Shown: piece by piece, positions 52,230-61,690 of the stretch | Layout of the letters: every line of letters begins with the position of its first letter | Position numbering within the stretch: the first letter of the stretch is position 1 | Origin: a candidate division Zixibacteria bacterium SM23_81 | Lineage (GTDB): Bacteria > SM23-81 | NCBI GenBank assembly: GCA_001304015.1 | Contig: LJUY01000005.1 | Coordinates: forward strand, 24,072 to 88,071 | Length of the DNA: 64,000 bases | Direction of reading: 5' to 3' | The notes under the pieces: model-generated | The model's database searches: none | What the model was told of the DNA's origin: nothing | Seen by the model: only the letters and a program-made list of their open reading frames with translations | Translations under genes and position numbers: made by a program

Positions 52230-53738
52230 CTAGATCTGGGAGCCTCCCGATTGGCTCTTGCGAGCGATTTCCTTAATCTGCAGCCCGGGCTCGCTGGCGC
52301 GAGCTCGTCTTTGTCCCTGCGAGCTATCCGAATCGTATAGATAGGCGATTTTCGCCGAAGTGACGCCCTCTGGGAATCTCCAGTAATCCCAAGGAATTGA
52401 GAGAAGATCCCGCAAACTGAATTTCCGCAGATGCTCGGAAATTTCACCCAGGATCACCTCCCCAGCCACATCTAAATTCCGCAAGACCTGACTGAAATCC
52501 TGGCGCCTATCTCGAGCTCGGTACATCTTGGCGGACTTGACTAATTCCCACAGGCGTTCCCTTACCCAGCCGGCGCCCAAGTGCATGGGAAAGATGCCCC
52601 GAACGAACTGGGCGTGATATACCAGGTGGGCATCTGCCTCGATGAGCCAAGTGCCCTCCCGGCTCTCAGCCCGCCAGTGACGAGACAACCATTCTCGATG
52701 TGCCTTTCTCTCCTTTTCTGGCACCAAGCGCCTGTAGTTAATCCATAGCTCCCGATAATGAAGATCGGTAACCAGCCATTCGATCATACCTATCTGTTCT
52801 CCAGCGTCAGCCCTGACCCAAACCTCCAGCCGTTCCCAGTCCGGCTCCCACGGTTTGTTCAACTCGGCGGGAAAGAGGGTCACAAAACGCCACACCCAAT
52901 AAAAACGCCCCTTGAGCCAATAGGGAGCGTGCTCGGGGCGGTAGGGAAAGCTGGGATCCTGTGGGTCATTTACGTAAAAGTAGAGGGCTGGAGGAAGAGG
53001 CCGAGGGATAAAAAACCATTCCGCCAGATAGAAGACCAGGGCGCAGCCCCCCATGCCCAGCACAAAAGGAGCCCAATTTTCAGGAGGCATGGTTCCGGAA
53101 TAACGCAACAGGAACCGGACGGCGAAGAGAGGCATGGGGGCTAGGAGAGCTGTCAGCACATCCCTGAAGATCAGGTACAGAATCGCAAACAGCAACGGAT
53201 AGGCCAGGGCCTCAAAAAAGGGCATGACGGCTGAGAGGAAATTGACATCGTGAAGCAGGGGGATAAAAATCACCGTGATCAGAACGGTGATCAGAGAGGC
53301 GATAAACACTTTGTAGGTGGGATAAAAAAGGCTGCTGATAACGCTCATTCGATGGGGATTTAGCACTCTGTGGCCCAAACCTCCTCGAGCATCGGTCACT
53401 CGCACGTAGCGCCGATCCTCCTGGTCCTCAGTTAAAAGTAGCTGAAACTTCGCCATGGCATCCCGAAAGGAAGTATCCACCTTAGTCCGGCTGCGCAGCA
53501 CAAAACCCAGCTGGGCAGCTAAATGATAGGTTAGAAACAATGGGCCGGCTATAAAGGTGATCAGATAATAGCGCAGCTTGGGCAGGCGAGCCTGGGGACG
53601 ATCCAGACCATTTTTGAACAGGCCCAAGGAGAGAGCCTCGCGCTCCAGAAGCCGGGGATTGATCAAGCTCCTGAGCCCCAGAACGCTGGCCCAGTAGTCA
53701 CAGAATAGAAAGGGGCCATTATAGGATGGTGTTCTCAC
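52230..53738 (-). CDS. Uncharacterised multi-pass membrane protein
   Basis: 502 residues that I do not recognise. The first half has about four or five hydrophobic segments (for example YYLITFIAGPLFLTYHLAA, VFIASLITVLITVIFIPLL, LLFAILYLIFRDVLTALLA, FVLGMGGCALVFYLAEWFF). The second half is soluble and rich in Trp, Tyr and Arg (about residues 275-430) with no known motif. The start overlaps the galT stop by four bases (GTGA), so the two are co-translated. A transport or envelope role is only a guess. Confidence 0.6.
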   Translation of the reverse strand: MRTPSYNGPFLFCDYWASVLGLRSLINPRLLEREALSLGLFKNGLDRPQARLPKLRYYLITFIAGPLFLTYHLAAQLGFVLRSRTKVDTSFRDAMAKFQLLLTEDQEDRRYVRVTDARGGLGHRVLNPHRMSVISSLFYPTYKVFIASLITVLITVIFIPLLHDVNFLSAVMPFFEALAYPLLFAILYLIFRDVLTALLAPMPLFAVRFLLRYSGTMPPENWAPFVLGMGGCALVFYLAEWFFIPRPLPPALYFYVNDPQDPSFPYRPEHAPYWLKGRFYWVWRFVTLFPAELNKPWEPDWERLEVWVRADAGEQIGMIEWLVTDLHYRELWINYRRLVPEKERKAHREWLSRHWRAESREGTWLIEADAHLVYHAQFVRGIFPMHLGAGWVRERLWELVKSAKMYRARDRRQDFSQVLRNLDVAGEVILGEISEHLRKFSLRDLLSIPWDYWRFPEGVTSAKIAYLYDSDSSQGQRRARASEPGLQIKEIARKSQSGGSQI

Positions 53739-54766
53739 TTTTTCCGGCTCCCAACCCCGATAGATTGAGCCAGATATTTGGCCGTATCCTCAGGAAAGGC
53801 GCTGGTGATGTATATGCCCGAGCCCAGCTCGAAACCGGCCTGGGTGGTCAGGCGTGGCAGAATCGAGATGTGCCAGTGGTAATAGCTCTCGTTGGCGTCT
53901 TTAAAGGGAGCAGTGCAGATCATGTAATTATAGTCGAAATCCCCCAAAACTTGGTACATGGAGCCCAAAATCCTGCGCAGAACGCGGGCACATTTCCGAG
54001 CCTCTCCCGGAGAGATATTACCGAAGGAGGCGTTATGCCTTCGGGGAACAATCCAGGTTTCAAAGGGTACTCGGGAAGCGTAGGGCTCGAAAACCACGAA
54101 GTCCATCGTCTCTAATACCACCCGTTTCTTAGCCTTGAGCTCCTCGCGAATCATGTCGCAGAAGACGCAGCTGCCCCGGTCGTCGTAATACCTCATGGCT
54201 TCCTCCAGCAGGTGACGTGTGTTGCTGGGAACGATGGGTGTGGCGATCAGCTGGGAATGAGGGTGAACCAATGATGTGCCAGCCCTCTGCCCTTGATTCC
54301 TGAAGATGGTCACCTGCTGAAACCGAGTATCAGCTCCTAAATGGAGGTATCTTTCTCGGTAGGTTAACATAATCTGTTCGACCTTTCGATAGGTCATGGT
54401 GGCGATGTTCTCGTTGTGAACGGGCGACTCTATGATTACCTCGTGGATCCCGAGACCATCCATTTTGCGAAAAAAGGCGTGTTCCTCTCGGCGCTCCAGG
54501 TCCCCTACTGGCCTGAGGGCGGGAAATTTGTTGGGCACCACACGCAATTGCCAGCCGGGAGAATTGGCTGAGGAACCGGGTACTCGCATAGCCAAGACCT
54601 CCGCGGGCGTCTTGGCCTCGTTCCCGGTGCAGAAGGGACAGAGGGGATCATGGGCCGGAAGAGACTTAGAGACCTCCTTCACCTTGAAATCGTCCGGCCG
54701 CCTGGCCCTTTCGCCAGCGACGATAACCCATCTTTTCGTAGCTCTGTTCTGCCGCAGTTCAGACAT
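53735..54766 (-). CDS. galT: Galactose-1-phosphate uridylyltransferase-like protein
   Basis: 343 residues of the GalT/HIT superfamily. CPFCTGNE near residue 42 and CVFCDM near 198 bind zinc; the catalytic HPHSQ triad is in SLVHPHSQLIATP near 165; HWHISILPR near 298 is the C-terminal histidine pair. It transfers UMP between UDP-glucose and hexose-1-phosphate, though several relatives use other nucleotidyl groups. GGAG lies before the ATG. No galK or galE is in the window, so the substrate is uncertain. Confidence 0.85.
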   Translation of the reverse strand: MSELRQNRATKRWVIVAGERARRPDDFKVKEVSKSLPAHDPLCPFCTGNEAKTPAEVLAMRVPGSSANSPGWQLRVVPNKFPALRPVGDLERREEHAFFRKMDGLGIHEVIIESPVHNENIATMTYRKVEQIMLTYRERYLHLGADTRFQQVTIFRNQGQRAGTSLVHPHSQLIATPIVPSNTRHLLEEAMRYYDDRGSCVFCDMIREELKAKKRVVLETMDFVVFEPYASRVPFETWIVPRRHNASFGNISPGEARKCARVLRRILGSMYQVLGDFDYNYMICTAPFKDANESYYHWHISILPRLTTQAGFELGSGIYITSAFPEDTAKYLAQSIGVGSRKK

Positions 54767-54795
54767 AGCAACTCCATTGCTTCGACTTTGAGTTC

Positions 54796-55917
54796 TCAGA
54801 CCCGCCCTTGTGATGCTCCGGACCCGGCCAATTCATCCAGGGCACAGCCCAGGTTTTTTAACCCCTGACGCAGAACCTCGGGAGGTGCTCCGTAAGCCAA
54901 GCGAAAATGACGGTCGTCCTCGAAATAATGACCCGGGATGACGAAGGTGTCGTAGCGCTCGCGCAAGAATTCGGCCAGCCGTCGCCCGCTGAAATTTCCC
55001 TTAATACGAGGGAAGACCATGACTCCACCAGCCGGCTCCACCCACGCTAGATCATCGCGCCCCTGTAGAAAATCCTCCACCATAGGTGTCGTTTCAGCAA
55101 GTCGGCGCTGGATTCCATCCACCCGTCTTTCCCAACCCAAGGAGCGGCTGAGAATTCTATGGCCAAAAACTTCAGCGCAGATCGGATTATGGACACCCAG
55201 TGAAATATACAACCGCTGCGCTTGTTTCACTAAGCTCGGCGAGCACAAAGCCCACCCCAAGCGGAGACCCCCCAATCCATAGACCTTTGTCAGGCTGTTC
55301 GTGACGATAAAGGGCTCGCCCAGATGAAAAGCCGAAGGGGGAGTCTCATCGAAGAGAAACTCCAGATAGATCTCGTCTACCAAAACGTGAGCGCCCACGG
55401 AGGCGGCCACTTCCCCCACCTCTCTCAAGGACTCCTCTGGCAACAACACCCCAGAGGGGTTGTGCAGATTGGACAGGACGATGAGACTCGTCTCGCGCGT
55501 CACGATCCGCTTCAGCTCCTCCAGGTCGAGGTTATATTTTTCCTCGAAGCGTCGCTCCAGCCTGCGCACCTTGGCTCCCAAAAGTTGGGGAACCTTTCGC
55601 AGTGGCTCGTAGGCCGGCCTTTCAACGATGACCTCGTCTCCAGACTCGATGAGGATTCCGCAGATGAGAAAATTCGCCATGCTGGCACCCAGACTACACA
55701 AGACATTATCTGGTGAGACCTGGTACCGCCGAGCCAGATATTCTCGCAGCTCATCGTACCCGAAGGCGTTGTGGCCATTGATGATGATATCCTCTGAGGT
55801 CAGGCCCATCTCCTGAGCAGAGGCCTCCAGCTGAGGTTCGCTGCACCCTAAATCATATTGGGGCTCCCAGTCAAGCCCAATGATCCACTCCAGGTAGTCT
55901 ATGCCCCGAAACCTCAC
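54796..55917 (-). CDS. PLP-dependent aminotransferase, class I/II
   Basis: 373 residues. Fold-type I marks: LCSLGASMANFLI near residue 77, SNLHNPSGVLLPEE near 148, VDEIYLEFLF near 182 and the PLP lysine in TNSLTKVYGLGGLRLGW near 210. The GTG at 55917 overlaps the QueH stop (GTGA) and has GAGGGA upstream. Substrate specificity cannot be read. Confidence 0.87.
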   Translation of the reverse strand: MRFRGIDYLEWIIGLDWEPQYDLGCSEPQLEASAQEMGLTSEDIIINGHNAFGYDELREYLARRYQVSPDNVLCSLGASMANFLICGILIESGDEVIVERPAYEPLRKVPQLLGAKVRRLERRFEEKYNLDLEELKRIVTRETSLIVLSNLHNPSGVLLPEESLREVGEVAASVGAHVLVDEIYLEFLFDETPPSAFHLGEPFIVTNSLTKVYGLGGLRLGWALCSPSLVKQAQRLYISLGVHNPICAEVFGHRILSRSLGWERRVDGIQRRLAETTPMVEDFLQGRDDLAWVEPAGGVMVFPRIKGNFSGRRLAEFLRERYDTFVIPGHYFEDDRHFRLAYGAPPEVLRQGLKNLGCALDELAGSGASQGRV

Positions 55918-56540
55918 TTCTCGTCCCTCGCTCCAGTTTTGCAAGGATTAGATGCACGAGCCTTTCTCTCATCCCGTTCTCGCAGGCTGTACACGCAGCC
56001 GCAGTAATCCTGGCGATACAGCCCATACTTCTGGCTCAGCTGGCAACTTTTCTTAAAGCCATTCTGCTTTTTAAAATCGGCTGAATAGAACCTGGTCCTC
56101 AGACCTCGAGCCACCTTATTTCCCACCCGGTTGATGATCTGAACCTCCTTATGTGGGCTGACGGAAAGCGTGCTGGCGAAGTAATCGAATTTCCCCTGTT
56201 CAGCAACAGCCGCCGCCTGGGCCAGTCTGATCCGGAAACATACTGTGCAATAAGACCCACCTTCCCGGTCTCGCCGGCGTCCCTTCATTCGTCGGGACCA
56301 GTCGTGGGACTTCTCAACGTCGGTGATGATCTCCACACCCAATTTCTGGCAAAGATCGTTAGCCTCTCGGGCTCTGTGAAGTCGTTCCTTAAACGGATAG
56401 ATATTCGGGTTATAAAAAAAGGCGGTGACTGCAAACTGTTCTTTGAGAAGTTCGATGACATGCGTTGCACATGGAGCGCAGCACACGTGTAGAAGCAGGC
56501 TTGGCCTAGAACCCTTTTTCTGATCACCGCGAAGATTCAC
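55914..56540 (-). CDS. queH: Epoxyqueuosine reductase QueH
   Basis: 208 residues. The vicinal cysteines in LLHVCCAPCATHVIELL near residue 18 and the pairs near the C-terminus (YRQDYCGCVYSL) are diagnostic for QueH, the non-QueG enzyme that finishes queuosine in tRNA. FFYNPNIYPFKE follows as expected. The start is GTG 56540 with GGGGAA upstream. Confidence 0.92.
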   Translation of the reverse strand: MNLRGDQKKGSRPSLLLHVCCAPCATHVIELLKEQFAVTAFFYNPNIYPFKERLHRAREANDLCQKLGVEIITDVEKSHDWSRRMKGRRRDREGGSYCTVCFRIRLAQAAAVAEQGKFDYFASTLSVSPHKEVQIINRVGNKVARGLRTRFYSADFKKQNGFKKSCQLSQKYGLYRQDYCGCVYSLRERDERKARASNPCKTGARDEK

Positions 56541-56586
56541 AGCAGATTCCCCTGGGAGAACCCCTGGACCGACCGTAAAACACCCA

Positions 56587-57360
56587 TTAAAGATGGAAGC
56601 TCAGCCCATCGCAGGCCACCAGGGTATCCTCCACTCCGTGCTTCTGAGCTAGCTGCAACAGGTAGGGTTCTTTGCCCTCCAACTCCATCGGTAGGTGGGT
56701 CAACACGGTCCTGGGGACCTGATGTTCGGCGAGAACAGCTAGTAGATCCTCGGGATTCATGTGCATGCACTCGGTGATGAGCAAATCAGTTTGGGCCAGC
56801 AGGTCTCGCAGATCCTCAATACCCCCAACGTCGCCCGAGTAAACCAATTTCTTGCCATTGACCAGAATCACAAAACTATAACACTCCAGGTGACTCTGGG
56901 GGTGTCGCTCGGCTGTCAACTGCTGGTAGCCAGTGAGGTGTCTATTCTGAAAGGCAGAAACGGTCAGCTCGGGATCCCGGTAGATGGGATTCGGCCTGAT
57001 GGGCTCTAACCGAAGTTCAAAGGGCAGTTTTTCGGGGAAGACATAGAGGGTACTGAGATAGTCTCTGGTGGCTGAGACGGCCTCAGCGGGCAAGTAAACA
57101 GTGAAGGGGAGCTCTCGGCCGCTCAGGTGCATCATCTGCAGCATCATAGGAAGGCCAACGCAGTGATCTGGATGCATATGGGTTATAAAGGCCACGAAGA
57201 TCTTGTTTTGATCGACGCCGCAACGAACTAAAGATGATGCGCAACCCTCGCCCACATCGAAGAGATAAGATCCTTCCTTCATCTCCAGCAAGAAGGAAGC
57301 ATGAGCTCGGTTGGCTACAGGCATGCCCGAAGCCGATCCGATGATGGTCACCTTGGACAT
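56587..57360 (-). CDS. MBL-fold hydrolase, RNase Z-like
   Basis: 257 residues of the metallo-beta-lactamase fold: THMHPDHCVGLP near residue 59 is the zinc motif H-x-H-x-D-H, with YSGDVGG near 173 and LTHLP near 222 giving further ligands. The N-terminus VTIIGSASGMPVANRAHAS resembles RNase Z and its ElaC-like relatives, but the long exosite arm of RNase Z is not evident. AGGAGG precedes the ATG at 57360. Confidence 0.82.
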   Translation of the reverse strand: MSKVTIIGSASGMPVANRAHASFLLEMKEGSYLFDVGEGCASSLVRCGVDQNKIFVAFITHMHPDHCVGLPMMLQMMHLSGRELPFTVYLPAEAVSATRDYLSTLYVFPEKLPFELRLEPIRPNPIYRDPELTVSAFQNRHLTGYQQLTAERHPQSHLECYSFVILVNGKKLVYSGDVGGIEDLRDLLAQTDLLITECMHMNPEDLLAVLAEHQVPRTVLTHLPMELEGKEPYLLQLAQKHGVEDTLVACDGLSFHL

Positions 57361-57820
57361 ATAAATCCTTTTCCTCCTAAAATGTGGTCGAAATGGTAAG
57401 CTAATAAAAAGTGTGGGCAAAGTCAAGGGGTTCTGGTGGCACTGGGGGTGTGTGAGGATCCCCATCAACAAAGGCTGAAAGGTTGCCCGTAGAGAAAAGG
57501 CCTCAATTCCAGCATGCTGGAATTGAGGCCTTTGTTTTGGCTATATTTTAAGGGCTGGAGAGTCCCTGCCTGTGTTCTTAAAAGATACTCAGGGCGTCCA
57601 GCTTAGCACACGCCATGTGATACTACGAAAAAAACCCCTCTCATGGCAGTATGTCAAATTGAGGGGAACTTCTTACCCACTTTCGAGAATAGATCTGAAA
57701 GTCTCCCCTCTTGCGCTCACCCTCAGAGACACTATCCTCCCCTTTTGCACCACCTTTTCAACGTTTGACAGCACAAGGGCTTCGAGCCCCCCTTGACTTA
57801 GGGCTGGCTCCAAGATAACC
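57361..57820. other. Gap with a 38-base perfect palindrome
   Basis: 460 bases, no convincing gene on either strand. It holds the 38-base palindrome (listed separately) and AT-rich text before the MBL gene. An open frame of about 60 residues on the minus strand overlaps the end of the response regulator gene but has no family marks or start signal. Confidence 0.5.
57496..57533. terminator. 38-base perfect palindrome, probable bidirectional terminator
   Basis: Each arm is AAAGGCCTCAATTCCAGCA, with no mismatch and no loop at the centre. On the minus strand it ends in a TTTTCTC tract; on the plus strand TTTGTTTT follows. It lies 288 bases after the kinase/regulator operon and 136 bases before the MBL gene, so termination of the operon is likely. 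Confidence 0.65.
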
Positions 57821-58219
57821 TCACATTTGCTCCTGCAAATTTTCCCCAGTCTCCCCCGTGGCATTCCTGATGGCGGCTAACAATTCGTCGTTATCAAAGG
57901 GCTTTTGGAAAAAGAACTTTGCGCCAGCATTGAGGGCCCGCTCCTTACTGCTGCATGGATCTATGGCAGTAAGAATGATAATAGGAATAGAAGCGAGAGG
58001 CTGCATGGACTTCAATCGATCCATGACTACGAAGCCGTCTCCGGCGGGCAGACCGATGTCTAGGATGATCACGTCTGGCATTTCCCTTCGGGCGGTGTTA
58101 ATGGTTGAGAGCCCATCAGTGGCAAAGACCACGTTATAGCCCTTGGCGTTTAATAGGACGCGCAGCCCTTGCAGCAGATCCACATCATCATCCACGACGA
58201 GGACTTTTTTCCCGGTCAT
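57821..58219 (-). CDS. Response regulator, receiver domain only
   Basis: 132 residues forming a CheY-like receiver: acidic pocket VVDDDVD, phosphorylation aspartate in VIILDIGLP near residue 52, and KPFDND lysine near 105. No output domain is present. Its ATG overlaps the end of the upstream kinase gene by four bases, so it is the likely phosphorylation partner. Confidence 0.9.
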   Translation of the reverse strand: MTGKKVLVVDDDVDLLQGLRVLLNAKGYNVVFATDGLSTINTARREMPDVIILDIGLPAGDGFVVMDRLKSMQPLASIPIIILTAIDPCSSKERALNAGAKFFFQKPFDNDELLAAIRNATGETGENLQEQM

Positions 58220-59814
58220 TTGAATACCTCCTCTTTTTTATGAAGATCGTTCACCAGGTCTTCAATGTTGCTCCCGACCTCTTGAACAATCTGTTCCAAG
58301 GACTTGCTGTTCCCCGTCGAGGGGATATCCACCATGGTGAAGGAAACCACCGCGTCGAGGCCAGCATTTTGAAGATCTTCGAGGCGCGCTAACTGCCTCT
58401 CTATCCGCCGTACCAGCACCTCAGCACCTCCCCGATCGCAACACGCTACTACGAAGAAAACCTCTCCCGAATCTGCGCTGGTTATCCTGGGTAAGAGCAC
58501 ATCTAAATCGGGAAGGATACTGTGTTGTACGACGCCCCTCGCCTTGCGCAACACTTTTTCATCGATCTTTCTCGAAGGGAGCTTCTCCACGGGCAATACC
58601 CTCACACTAATAATTGCCGCAGAACCTCTCTCCAAATTTTCCGGAGTAAGAATAGGAGAAATCAGGTCCATCAGTGAAAAAATAGGCAGAGTAAAGAAAA
58701 AGGTACTGCCGCGCCCCAATTGACTTTCGACCCAGATTCGTCCGCCCTGGCGTGAGACCAAGTCTTTGCAGATATAGAGGCCGAGCCCGAGGCCCTTTCG
58801 GGATGTATTGCTGGTGTTTTCTATCTGATACAGGGGTTTGAAAATCCTCTCGCTCTCCTCGGGGCTGATCCCACAGCCGGTGTCCATCACCTCCGCATAA
58901 AGATAGTGAGGGTCTTCGTTTGATACCTGAACCCGGACGGTAATTTTTCCCTTTGGCTCCGTATGTTTGATCCCGTTTTCGATCAGATTAAGCAGAATTT
59001 GCCGAACACGATATGGATCAGCATAGGCGGGGGGAAGATCATCGGCAAGACTCGAAGACAGCTTAATGCCCTTCTCGGCGGCGCTCGTTTGAAGTGCCTC
59101 GAAGGCCTCGACAATTAATTTAGCCAGAGAGATGCGTTGAGGCTCAACGGTTAATTTGCCCGTTTGGGCGCGGGTCACATCCAGAAGCTCGTCGATCATG
59201 GCCCGGAGTTGGTTTGCGTTTCTCAGGGCGATCTCCAGATACTCATGTTGCTCGGGGCTGAGATCGCCGGCCAATCCATCTAATAGTATCGTGACGAACT
59301 GCCGGATGGCGGTCAGGGGTGAACGGAGTTCGTGGGAGATGTGGGATAAAAATTGATTCTTCATCTTTAATTGTTTTTGCTGGGCTCGTTTCAACTCCTC
59401 CAGAAGCCCGTTTCGCTCGATGGCATAGCGAATAGAACGGACCAGCAGATTGCTATCAATTTGCCCCTTGACCAGATAATCCTGAGCACCCTCTCGCACA
59501 GCCTCAATGGCCAGCATTTCATCATCGAGACCGGTCAGCACCACAAGGGGCACTCCCAGCGCTCGAGCATGGACCGTGACAAGCGTATCTAGCCCCTGGC
59601 TGTCTGGCAGTGAGAGATCCAAGAGAACGACATGAATACCTCCCCGGGCAAGACGATCTAAGCCCGCCTGTAGCCGGTCAGCACACTCCAAGTCGAACCG
59701 ATTATCCTCTACTTTGGCCAGCATCTGGCGTAGAAGCAGGACATCATCGGGATCGTCCTCGATGAGCAAGATCCTGACGATCTCGCGGTCCGATTCTCGA
59801 ATTTCGATACCCAT
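58216..59814 (-). CDS. Hybrid histidine kinase with N-terminal receiver
   Basis: 532 residues. Receiver domain first (LLIEDDPDDVLLL, phosphorylation site in VVLLDLSLPDSQG near 65), then a HisKA dimerisation helix with phospho-histidine in FLSHISHELRSPL near 160, then HATPase boxes (NLIENGIKHT, DTGCGISPEE, GLGLGLYI). The C-terminal 140 residues form an extra domain of unknown type. There is no membrane segment, so it senses a cytosolic cue or receives phosphate from a partner. The ATG at 59814 follows GAGAGGAAA. Confidence 0.87.
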   Translation of the reverse strand: MGIEIRESDREIVRILLIEDDPDDVLLLRQMLAKVEDNRFDLECADRLQAGLDRLARGGIHVVLLDLSLPDSQGLDTLVTVHARALGVPLVVLTGLDDEMLAIEAVREGAQDYLVKGQIDSNLLVRSIRYAIERNGLLEELKRAQQKQLKMKNQFLSHISHELRSPLTAIRQFVTILLDGLAGDLSPEQHEYLEIALRNANQLRAMIDELLDVTRAQTGKLTVEPQRISLAKLIVEAFEALQTSAAEKGIKLSSSLADDLPPAYADPYRVRQILLNLIENGIKHTEPKGKITVRVQVSNEDPHYLYAEVMDTGCGISPEESERIFKPLYQIENTSNTSRKGLGLGLYICKDLVSRQGGRIWVESQLGRGSTFFFTLPIFSLMDLISPILTPENLERGSAAIISVRVLPVEKLPSRKIDEKVLRKARGVVQHSILPDLDVLLPRITSADSGEVFFVVACCDRGGAEVLVRRIERQLARLEDLQNAGLDAVVSFTMVDIPSTGNSKSLEQIVQEVGSNIEDLVNDLHKKEEVFK

Positions 59815-59908
59815 GCAATTTCCTCTCAAAATGTCATCTCTGCAACACTCGCAAGGTGTGCACTTACCCATTGTCCCTGAACTTGTCGAGAGGCTCAGAA
59901 TGATGGCT

Positions 59909-60358
59909 CTACGGAGTTGGCAGCTCGACAATCTCGAGCCAAAATTTTCCTATGGTCTTTATGATATGGACAAATGTTTCGAACGTTAACGGCTTAGTAA
60001 TAAAAGAGTTCACGCCCAGGTTATAGGCGCGATAGATATCCTCTTCAGCTCTTGAGGTGGTCAGCACCACGACCGGGATTTGCCGCAGATCTGGATCGGC
60101 CTTGATTTCTTTGAGCGCTTCCCGTCCATTCTTCTTCGGCATATTCAGGTCAAGCAGAATTAGGCCTGGGAATGGCGAATTTTTCAATTGAACGTATTTA
60201 CCACGGCGGTAGAGGTAGTCCATGAGTTCCTCACCATCTTCAACGAAGACTAAACCATTGGCCAAAAGATTGTCTTCCCAAGTCTCCTTGACCATCAAGC
60301 GGTCGTCCGGGTCGTCATCGGCTATCAGAATAGTGAATGGTTTTCTGTCTTGTTTCAT
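59909..60358 (-). CDS. Rcp1-type response regulator
   Basis: 149-residue receiver. IADDDPDDRLMV near residue 13, LILLDLNMPKKNG near 66 (phosphorylation site) and the lysine in FITKPLTFE near 122 match the Rcp1 group, which serves phytochrome-like kinases. It overlaps the PAS kinase gene by four bases. Confidence 0.9.
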   Translation of the reverse strand: MKQDRKPFTILIADDDPDDRLMVKETWEDNLLANGLVFVEDGEELMDYLYRRGKYVQLKNSPFPGLILLDLNMPKKNGREALKEIKADPDLRQIPVVVLTTSRAEEDIYRAYNLGVNSFITKPLTFETFVHIIKTIGKFWLEIVELPTP

Positions 60359-61689
60359 GGTGTGCTTTCTCCTTTCGTTTGTCTTACAGGCAACGTGACG
60401 ATAAACGTCGCGCCCTGCCCCGGTGCGCTTTTTGCCGTGATGCTTCCACCATGGCGATCCACTATTTTACGACAGACCGCCAGGCCAACACCCGTTCCCT
60501 CGTACTCGGTGCGACCATGCAGACGCTGAAAAACGGTGAAGATGCGATCGAGGTACTTCTCGTCAAAACCGATGCCGTTGTCTTTGACAAAGATTTGACA
60601 ACGCCCATTGCGGAGTACGCCATGAACCTTGATAATCGGTGGCTCCCCTTTCTTGTTGAACTTTAGTCCATTGTCTATCAGATTCTGAAACAGTTGACGC
60701 ATTTGCATCGGATCGGCATTGATAGTTGGCAGAGTCTTCAACTCCACCGATCCACCTACCTGTTCGATGTGGACTTCTAAATCCGACACCACCTCTCGCG
60801 CCACATCAGCGAGATCAACCGGAACGAAGGGCTGCGCCCTGGTTGAAACCCGAGAGAAGGTCAACAGGCCATTAATCAGTGCCTGCATCCGTTCTGTCGA
60901 ATTCTGCATCCGCTGAATGTAATCACGCCCCCGCTCATCCAGCCTTTCCTCGTATAGGGATTTCAATCGGTCACCGAATGCTTGTACCTTGCGAAGTGGC
61001 TCACGCAAGTCATGCGAGGTCACGTAGGCAAATTGTTCCAGTTCCGCATTGGAGCGTTCCAGTTCCGATAAGATTCGCTTCAGTTTTTCCTCCGCCCGCT
61101 TACGATCGCTGATGTCGCGGAGAAGCAACACCGCACCACCCCGGCCGCTTAGATTACCAGTAATGATCTCAAGTGGTACTGTCTCACCATTTTTCTTTTT
61201 CCCTGTGGCCAATCCCATATGAAAGCCGTTTCTTTCAAGAGCCTCAAATATCTCATGCGGTTGCTTGGGATTAGATCGCCTATCAAAATAGAGGATGTCA
61301 GTTTTCTGGCTAATAACTTCACCCACATTGTAACCAAACATTCTTTTTACCGAAGCATTGCACGCGATGATGTTCCTATCTGGATCCACCACCACAAGCA
61401 CATCCGGGTTGATGCTATCGAGAATACTCTCCAGTTCCCTTTGTTTTCTAGCAGCTCCCCTCCAGCGGCGGTAAGTTAACCAAAGTAGGCCGGTTAAAGA
61501 GAGAAGGATAACATTATTGATCAGGAACTTCAGGACGGGAAAATGGGCATACCTGTCGCAGAAACTGTAAAACCGATCAACAAAGTGAATGGATAAGCTA
61601 AACAGTGCGAAGACAATTGCAGCAATTGAAACAATCAAAATAATGGACAGATCGAGCAATTCTCTGTTTTCTCTCTTAATGAGCTTCAT
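60355..61689 (-). CDS. Membrane PAS histidine kinase
   Basis: 444 residues. Two membrane segments (about 12-33 and 55-72) precede a PAS domain (about 90-200), a coiled linker and a HisKA part with YVTSHDLREPLRKVQAFG near 226, then HATPase boxes (NLIDNGLKFN, DNGIGFDE, GTGVGLAVCRKIV). This type (bacteriophytochrome-like kinase with SHDLREPL) commonly pairs with Rcp1-like regulators. The ATG at 61689 lacks a good ribosome-binding site. Confidence 0.87.
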   Translation of the reverse strand: MKLIKRENRELLDLSIILIVSIAAIVFALFSLSIHFVDRFYSFCDRYAHFPVLKFLINNVILLSLTGLLWLTYRRWRGAARKQRELESILDSINPDVLVVVDPDRNIIACNASVKRMFGYNVGEVISQKTDILYFDRRSNPKQPHEIFEALERNGFHMGLATGKKKNGETVPLEIITGNLSGRGGAVLLLRDISDRKRAEEKLKRILSELERSNAELEQFAYVTSHDLREPLRKVQAFGDRLKSLYEERLDERGRDYIQRMQNSTERMQALINGLLTFSRVSTRAQPFVPVDLADVAREVVSDLEVHIEQVGGSVELKTLPTINADPMQMRQLFQNLIDNGLKFNKKGEPPIIKVHGVLRNGRCQIFVKDNGIGFDEKYLDRIFTVFQRLHGRTEYEGTGVGLAVCRKIVDRHGGSITAKSAPGQGATFIVTLPVRQTKGESTP

Positions 61690-61690
61690 T

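Noticed and set aside
57360..57425. TTGACT-like -35 upstream of the MBL gene
   Set aside because: The matching -10 (TAGCTT) is poor, so no promoter is listed.
57572..57796. Plus-strand frame of 74 residues
   Set aside because: No start signal, no known motif and opposite to all neighbouring genes.
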